Shown: in pieces, positions 59,901-64,000 of the stretch
Layout: every line of letters begins with the position of its first letter
How positions within the stretch are numbered: position 1 is the stretch's first letter
NCBI RefSeq assembly: GCF_004745645.1
Contig: NZ_SRMB01000001.1
Location: 806,001 to 870,000 of the forward strand
From: Hymenobacter metallicola
Lineage (GTDB): Bacteria; Bacteroidota; Bacteroidia; Cytophagales; Hymenobacteraceae
Direction: 5' to 3'
Length of the DNA stretch: 64,000 nt
Made by a program: the position numbers and the translations under genes
The notes under the pieces: model-generated
What the model saw: the letters and a program-made list of their open reading frames with translations, nothing else
Told to the model about the DNA's origin: nothing
Databases searched by the model: none

Positions 59901-60847
59901 TTGCCAATCAGCCACTGCCGGGCCGCCTCATTGGGCAGCACGGCCGGGTTGGCAAAGAGGTAGCGGTGCTGGGCATCAAAGACGGATACGCCCACGGGTA
60001 GCTCCCGCAAAATCACCTCGTAAAATTCGCGCTGCTCGGCCAGCTGCTGCTCGGCCTGGCGCCGGGCCGTAATGTCGACGAGGTAGAGCGTGGCGTAGGG
60101 CTGCTCGGGCACGGGCGTCACCTGCAGCAGGAAGCACTGGCTGCCCACGCTGATTTCCTGCTGCTGACTGTTGGCAGTGGTCAGGGCGGTGGTCACCAGC
60201 TCCAGCAGCTGGGCCCGCAGCGCCGGGGTGGTGTGCAGCTCTGCTACCAGGGGGGCCGCCGCGGGGTTGGCATAAATCAGCTCGCCATCGAGGGCCAGCC
60301 GCAGCACCGGGTTCGGGTTTTGCTCGGCAATCAGGGAAACGGTGCGCAGCTGGGCTTCGCGCTGGTAGCGTTCGGTCACGTCGCGGTAGCACACCAGACG
60401 GCCGGCCATCACGCTGTCGAGCACCAGGTAGTCGCGCTCCAGCACGCGGCCGTCGGCCAGGGGTATTTCCTCGTTCAGCACCGACTCCCCGTTGGCCCGT
60501 ACCTGGCCCGCGCGCTTCAGATACCCCTGCGGGTCCTGAAAATTGTGCTGAATGCGGGCCGCTACGGCCATGCCCGACACCGGCGTGGGGATGTTCTCGA
60601 CGCCAAACAGCTCGCAGTAGCGCTGGTTGACCAGCTCCACCATGCCCTGGTCGTCGACGAGCATAAAGCCCATGCGCATGTTTTGCGCCAGCGAGGCCAG
60701 CAGCACGTGGTTGCGCTGGGCGGTGGCCTGGGCCTCGGCCAGTTGTTGTTCCAGGGCGGCTACCCGGGCTTCGGCCTGCTCACGGCGTTTCTGCTCCTGC
60801 TGCAGTTGAGCGGCTAACGAATCGGGTGGAGCGAGCGGGGCAGACAT
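56993..60847 (-). CDS. Hybrid histidine kinase: six PAS, HisKA, HATPase, REC, HPt
   Basis: 1284 residues, no membrane segment, so it is a soluble sensor. Order: coiled coil (10-50), PAS1 (50-160), PAS2 (165-262), three near-copies of one PAS unit with QAEQQLAEQREFYE linkers (about 265-394, 395-522, 523-650), PAS6 (655-775), HisKA with NMSHEIRTP (His796), HATPase (N box SNSLKFTERGG, G1 DTGLGV, G2 GGSGLGL), receiver with ILMDIQMP (Asp1092) and an HPt domain with LAHRIKPS (His1223). All phosphorelay residues are present. The tandem PAS block suggests recent duplication. Output partner unknown; the receiver at 56437 is a candidate. Confidence 0.94.
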   Translation of the reverse strand: MSAPLAPPDSLAAQLQQEQKRREQAEARVAALEQQLAEAQATAQRNHVLLASLAQNMRMGFMLVDDQGMVELVNQRYCELFGVENIPTPVSGMAVAARIQHNFQDPQGYLKRAGQVRANGESVLNEEIPLADGRVLERDYLVLDSVMAGRLVCYRDVTERYQREAQLRTVSLIAEQNPNPVLRLALDGELIYANPAAAPLVAELHTTPALRAQLLELVTTALTTANSQQQEISVGSQCFLLQVTPVPEQPYATLYLVDITARRQAEQQLAEQREFYEVILRELPVGVSVFDAQHRYLFANPAVLPNEAARQWLIGKTNAEVTAYRQRPAELAEQREQMFQWAIANRRDMQWEETVQDPSGTAHVLRRFHPIFNPDGSLRLLVAYGLDITARRQAEQQLAEQREFYEAILDELPVGVAVFDAQHRYLFANPGTISDDATRQWMIGKTNFEAMAYRQRPRAMAELRQHMFERAVQERRDVEWEETIEDQGNSHHLLRRFRPVFNADGSLRMMVSHGLDVTERYRAEQQLAEQREFYETILNELPADIGVFDTQHRYLFVNPVGIKNPEVRAWIIGKDHFEYCAYRQRPIELAEQRKQMFDEVIEQRRQVSHEETVQTPEGPRHLLRMMQPVFNPDGSVRLIVAYGLDITERHRAEQQIIEQQEFIRQIVDTSPNFLYVTNPAGMPTFTNVSFADALLRSHHEQTDLTADTPEAAELRQLATWNDVVIATRDEVSGEMPFTLATGEVRQLQVVKRPLLRPNGVLEVLTVCTDITELKRAKREAEAAATARENFLANMSHEIRTPMNGVLGMAGLLTRTPLSAQQQEYVSIIRNSGNHLLGLLNDILDVAKITSGKLELEQIPFDVNQTLQAVGQTLSFQATAKGLSFTINPVVAAQPFVLSDSQRLSQVLLNLLSNSLKFTERGGITLTARLLDETDDTLTINFLVADTGLGVAVDKQESIFSTFTQAYADTSRRFGGSGLGLSISSSLVAQLGGHLLMSSEPGQGTCFGFTLTFVKASAQAVREANPQENEQDLAQAVQDIRGLRVLLVEDHDVNRQLAQLVLESYDVAVETASDGASALALFEHHLYDVILMDIQMPGMNGLEATARIRQHPDESRAQTPIIALTANAFLADNEKYLAAGMNDCLAKPFEATELVRKILALHRSDPRPAPALFALDDLQRTARGNPAFVLRILQSFLTHTPAMVAQLQEAAAAADWPHAAALAHRIKPSLKLLMTQELLPMIATLEEPSASAEDRAQAAQHLNQLLPQLLWQVQHYVSNNQPTPA
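58898..60055 (-). repeat. Three tandem copies of a ~385-nt PAS-coding unit
   Basis: Within the hybrid kinase gene the unit occurs at about 59666-60055, 59282-59665 and 58898-59281. The copies share the linker AEQQLAEQREFYE and the pattern FDAQHRYLFANP, then the Arg-Gln-Arg-Pro loop and a Gly-Asp/Val-Thr end. Divergence between copies is moderate, and the first two are the closest. Confidence 0.75.
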
Positions 60848-61033
60848 AGAGCAGCAAAGACGATAAGCAACGAATATACACGCCGGCGGGCAATGCTGCC
60901 AAAACCAGCCCGTGGAAGCCCCGGCAAAACTGCGTCAGCCGGCCCTGCTTCCCCTGGAAGCGGGTGGTACTCTGGGCAGAACAATATTTACCCCTCTCAC
61001 ACAGTTCTTATGCTACACCAACCTTCTCTTGTG

Positions 61034-61258
61034 ATGAATAAAGTGCTGTTGTTGTTTGGCGTCCTGTTCCTGTTTCTGACCAGTGAAGTGTCCGCCGCCC
61101 GGCCCAGCTCGTATGCCCGAGCCAAAGCCAAAGGCCGCATGTACGTGCACCGGCCCAATTATAAAGTCTATAAAGGCAGTAAGCGCCACCGCAAAAGCAG
61201 TTGGTTCCGCTTGCCCAAGCTCAGCCAGAAAGCCGGCGGGCACCGGAGCCGCTTCTAA
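61034..61258 (+). CDS. Tiny basic secreted peptide, 74 residues
   Basis: From ATG 61034; a second ATG at 61010 would add eight residues. A signal peptide (MNKVLLLFGVLFLFLTSEVSA) is followed by a very basic mature part of about 52 residues rich in Arg, Lys, Ser and Tyr (YARAKAKGRMYVHRPNYKVYKGSKRHRKSSWF). Such peptides occur in Hymenobacter-like genomes as I recall, without a known role; nucleic-acid or surface binding is possible. Its 3' end overlaps the end of the nucleotidyltransferase gene by four bases. Confidence 0.65.
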   Translation: MNKVLLLFGVLFLFLTSEVSAARPSSYARAKAKGRMYVHRPNYKVYKGSKRHRKSSWFRLPKLSQKAGGHRSRF

Positions 61259-62346
61259 CCCATGGAGCTGCCCGGCGCGGAGGCATAAAACTGCTTCCGC
61301 ACCCGGCGCAGCAGTTCCGTAGCCGCTGCCGGGTTGGGGGCATCGGGCAGGGGGGAGGTGGCGAAGGCCGCATCCACCTGCTCGACCAGGGCCTCGGCTT
61401 CGGCCACGAGGTAGTCGTACTCAAACGTGCCGCGCCGGATCTGGAGCAGGAACTCCCGGTCGGGGCGGCGCACGTGCAGCTGGCCGGTCGTGGCAATTTC
61501 CAGGGCCGTGCGCAGCAGCCGAAACACGTGCAGCATGTTTTTGGCGTCGTAGTTTTTGCCGTGCTGCACCGTATTTTCGTAGCGTTCCACGTTGCGGCGG
61601 GCCACCCAGTCCCAGTATTCTTTGTAGACCCGGCAGTAGGTGGAGTAGCCGTTGCGGTTAAAGGAAAGGTAGGCCGCGGGCACTTCGCCCTTGGGCACAG
61701 CCGACAGTTGCACGTCGTTGGAGGTGGCCTCGTCGCGCAGCAGGCCGCGGTAGCCCAGCGGGCCGGCCGGGTCGGGGTCCACAAACAGGGCGTAGAGGTC
61801 GGTCAGGTGGGGCACGTTGGCCAGGCCACACTGGGCGGCCCCCACGCCGGTGCGCTCCAGCCACTTGTCTACCGGCACGGCCCCGGCGCCCACCGTCACG
61901 TAGCAGAAGTCCAGCACCGACTTGCGGGCCGGGGGCTCGGGGTTGTTGATTTTCTTGTTCAGGCCTTTGGCCTTACGAATCTGGGCTACGGCATACTCGG
62001 CGAAGGTCTGGCGGCAGAGCCGGGACAGAAAGTTTTCGGGCCGGAAAGCGGCAAACAGCGGGTGCTGGTAGCGGATGCAGTCGGGCGGGGAGCCCAGAAT
62101 TTCCAGGGCTGTCGGGTTGTTTTTGAGCAGCAGCTCCACAAAGCGGCGCAGCTCATAAAACACCTCATCGTTGGACGCATTCGCCACTTGGGGCACGTAG
62201 TCGAGGCCGTAGAAGTCGCGCTCCGGCAAAATGAACACGCCCTTCAGGTCGGTGTCGGAGTGGGGCAAGTCGGTGCCGTAGGCCCGGCTGCCACTCACGG
62301 CTTCGAAGATAATGAGCTGATGCTCGCGCAAGTAGGTAATATCCAT
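61255..62346 (-). CDS. Nucleotidyltransferase, YcgL/COG3541-like (larger)
   Basis: 363 residues from ATG 62346; a GTG start at 62364 is possible. The polymerase-beta-type motif is GSRAYGTDLPHSDTD (about 19-33) with the two catalytic aspartates, then LKGVFILP. The rest of about 270 residues is helical and contains RKSVLDFCYVTVGAGAVPVDKWLERTG and EYWDWVARRNVERYE. The related family is called RNA-repair-associated polymerase beta in some genomes, where it occurs with RtcB. It is 55 nt downstream of a second nucleotidyltransferase gene. Confidence 0.85.
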   Translation of the reverse strand: MDITYLREHQLIIFEAVSGSRAYGTDLPHSDTDLKGVFILPERDFYGLDYVPQVANASNDEVFYELRRFVELLLKNNPTALEILGSPPDCIRYQHPLFAAFRPENFLSRLCRQTFAEYAVAQIRKAKGLNKKINNPEPPARKSVLDFCYVTVGAGAVPVDKWLERTGVGAAQCGLANVPHLTDLYALFVDPDPAGPLGYRGLLRDEATSNDVQLSAVPKGEVPAAYLSFNRNGYSTYCRVYKEYWDWVARRNVERYENTVQHGKNYDAKNMLHVFRLLRTALEIATTGQLHVRRPDREFLLQIRRGTFEYDYLVAEAEALVEQVDAAFATSPLPDAPNPAAATELLRRVRKQFYASAPGSSMG

Positions 62347-62401
62347 CACGGGCAAAAGGGGCACGGCAAGGAAGTGGGAGCTGGAAAATCGGGCTGCTTG
62401 T

Positions 62402-63172
62402 TCACCCGGGGAATGCGGCTTGGAGCCACTGTCGAAACAGGCCGTTTAGCTCGGCCGTCGGCTCGGGGCCGCGCGGCACGGGCAGGGAGGCGCGGCTGGC
62501 GCTGGCGGCGGTATATTCCTGCTGCACAAACTCCCGCAGTACCGCCGAGACGCTCCCCGTGGTTTTCTCATCGGCCCGGGCCTTGCGTTGCAGCAGCTCC
62601 TCCACCTCGGCCCGGAGTTCGGGGGGCAGCACTTCCCGCAGCTCCCCAAACTCCATGGGCGGCACCGTGGGGCGCGTGCGAATCCAGCGGGCGGCCAGGG
62701 CGGAGCGCAGGGCGTAGAAGAGGCGCTTGAGGCGAATTGAGTCCGCGGTAAGGTCTGATTCGAGGCCGCGGCGCACCAGCCCGAGGTAGTGGTGCAGGGC
62801 GGCGCGGTGGTTGAAGGTGCGGGGCAGCAGCGGGGTGAGGCGGGCCCGGAAGTCCAGCGCTTCGTGGTACACAATCGGGGACTGCAGCCACTCGAACAGG
62901 GTAGCATTGGAGCCGCGCAGCAGCTTGAGCGTCTTGCGCAGCTCCCAGCCGCCCAGGTCCAGGAGCTCGTCTACCGCAAAGTTCAGCGTGTCCGCTTCCT
63001 CGTCGAGGCCCAGGTACCAGGCCGCGGGGTGGCAGTAGATAAAGCGCACGTCGTAGTCGGAAGTAGGCGAGGGGAAGCCCCAGGCGCGGCTGCCCGCCTC
63101 ACAGGCATAGAGGATGCGGATGCCGTGCCGGGCTTCGAGCTGGGCAAAAGAGTTCTGAATACGGGAGTGCAT
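62402..63172 (-). CDS. Nucleotidyltransferase, YcgL/COG3541-like (smaller)
   Basis: 256 residues from ATG 63172 (MHSRIQNSFAQLEARHGIRIL). The catalytic motif is ACEAGSRAWGFPSPTSDYDVRFIY, with G-S-R-A, two Asp and a tyrosine between them, then AVDELLDLGGWELRKTLKLL. It is the shorter, better-known member of the family and forms a two-gene operon with the larger one. No target RNA or partner is seen in the window. Confidence 0.88.
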   Translation of the reverse strand: MHSRIQNSFAQLEARHGIRILYACEAGSRAWGFPSPTSDYDVRFIYCHPAAWYLGLDEEADTLNFAVDELLDLGGWELRKTLKLLRGSNATLFEWLQSPIVYHEALDFRARLTPLLPRTFNHRAALHHYLGLVRRGLESDLTADSIRLKRLFYALRSALAARWIRTRPTVPPMEFGELREVLPPELRAEVEELLQRKARADEKTTGSVSAVLREFVQQEYTAASASRASLPVPRGPEPTAELNGLFRQWLQAAFPG

Positions 63173-63313
63173 GAGCAGAGGCAATTCGACGAGCGGCCAA
63201 CCAGAAGTTAAAAGTAACGCAAACCCGCCGAACCCCCGGACTTGCTGAAGAGCCCGGTCCGCTATATTTGGCCGACTGCTTCGGTTCTATTGCCTGGTTC
63301 AACGACTCGTTAC

Positions 63314-64000
63314 GTGCTCTATTCGTCTTACCGCGCCGCCGGGTATTGGCTACTCGGCTTGCTGGCGGCCTGCTCCCCCGATCCTGCTGATACTTCCCTC
63401 CAGCGGCAGGATGCCCCGCCGGCCGCGGCGCCTGTAGCGTCTCCGGCTGCTCCTGCCAGCGCAACCTCCGATTCCTTGGCGGCCTACGTCTGGGAGTCGG
63501 ATGTGTGCCGCTACACCGGGCGCTACCGGCCGGGCAGCTTTAGCCAGGCCCAGCTTGCGGGCACCTGGCACGTGTTGTATAACGACGTCTGGCTGAACTA
63601 CTATAATCCGCTGCCCCACCAGCCCGCCACCCTGGCCAAGATGAGCCTGGACTCCCTGGATGACCACTACCACCGGGCCCATCGGTACCTGGAGAATCTG
63701 GCCGTGGTGCCCCGGCCCGTGTGGCAGCAGCTCAAGCAGGCGCGGCTGCGGGAACTGGAGCAAGAGTATCAAATTACTCGCCTGGCCATGCAGGCCTTTA
63801 CCCAGCCCGAGGTGCTGCTCACCGGCTCGCCCGACTGCCTGCCGCTGGTGCAGGGGCTGGCCACGCACAACGACAGCCTCACCCGGCGCGACTGGCACCG
63901 CTTCATCGAAAACCACAAAACCCAGAACGCCAGTCCCGAGCAATACATGGCCCGCTACCTCGACCGGGCCGCCGATGCCAACTGGCTGACCTACGCCAAG
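63314..64000 (+). CDS. Lipoprotein, 5' part of gene, runs off the window
   Basis: From GTG 63314 the frame is open to the end of the window (229 codons). The signal ends with lipobox LLAAC (cysteine at residue 20), followed by a Pro/Ala/Ser linker. The folded part begins around residue 58 (AYVWESDVCRYTGRYRPGSFSQAQLAGTWHVLYNDVWLNYYNP) and continues as helices with LAKMSLDSLDDHYHRAHRYLENL and ARLRELEQEYQI. No family is recognised. It is divergent from the nucleotidyltransferase pair. Confidence 0.65.
   Translation, partial: MLYSSYRAAGYWLLGLLAACSPDPADTSLQRQDAPPAAAPVASPAAPASATSDSLAAYVWESDVCRYTGRYRPGSFSQAQLAGTWHVLYNDVWLNYYNPLPHQPATLAKMSLDSLDDHYHRAHRYLENLAVVPRPVWQQLKQARLRELEQEYQITRLAMQAFTQPEVLLTGSPDCLPLVQGLATHNDSLTRRDWHRFIENHKTQNASPEQYMARYLDRAADANWLTYAK

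Noticed and set aside
61201..62730. 509-codon frame on the plus strand across the nucleotidyltransferase genes
   Set aside because: It covers two clear genes on the other strand and has only shadow composition (Gly, Val, His, Gln).
63350..63943. 197-codon minus-strand frame at the right end
   Set aside because: It lies opposite the lipoprotein frame, which has a proper lipobox and runs to the end of the window.

Overview
The window reads as a chromosomal piece of a GC-rich member of the Bacteroidota, most likely a Hymenobacter-like Cytophagales bacterium. Supporting signs are a SusC/SusD pair, promoters of the TTTG / TAnnTTTG type, many lipoproteins, a DUF349 protein, a Bacteroidota-style tryptophan 2,3-dioxygenase, and the repeated use of small hypothetical proteins known from this group. 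This placement is inferred from gene content; no rRNA gene is present. One tRNA (Thr, TGT) is present. No CRISPR array, prophage, insertion sequence or integrase gene was found.

Layout. 1-11.6 kb: edge of a STAS-like gene, tryptophan 2,3-dioxygenase, serine dehydratase beta subunit, a TolC/adaptor pair without its transporter, gpsA, two small orphan genes, transporters and catalase. 11.6-23.8 kb: lipoprotein, a NERD-like membrane protein, a GH88 hydrolase, maf overlapping a DUF1015 gene, pdxH, a polytopic membrane protein, YqgE and a DUF349 protein, ending at tRNA-Thr. 23.8-26.6 kb: an AT-richer stretch with a beheaded gene remnant, a lipoprotein reading through a terminator, a BLUF blue-light sensor, and a YciF-like protein.

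26.7-38.6 kb is a polysaccharide utilization locus: two GH43 enzymes, SusD and SusC on the minus strand, a GH5-like enzyme, a Tat-exported GH43 and a LacI-family regulator. Five near-identical copies of a 12-bp palindrome (GCAAACGTTTGC) lie only in the two control regions between these genes. They make a self-contained regulon, probably for an arabinose/xylose-rich plant polysaccharide.

40-55.2 kb holds a dispersed MoxR/VWA system: SWIM zinc-finger protein, DUF5691 protein, YehL-type MoxR ATPase, DUF5682 protein and VWA protein. These match, as I recall, the E. coli yehLMPQ set plus DUF5691. The set is interrupted by an AT-rich foreign-looking gene, an SMI1/KNR4 gene, a truncated 2OG-Fe(II) oxygenase, an amidohydrolase, a peptide deformylase, a DUF6348-like gene and an M1 aminopeptidase. 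This is the best candidate for a poorly described system in the window.

55-64 kb: ankyrin protein, a stand-alone receiver, a very large hybrid histidine kinase with three tandemly duplicated PAS units, a tiny basic secreted peptide, two adjacent nucleotidyltransferases of the YcgL type, and a lipoprotein gene that runs off the end of the window.
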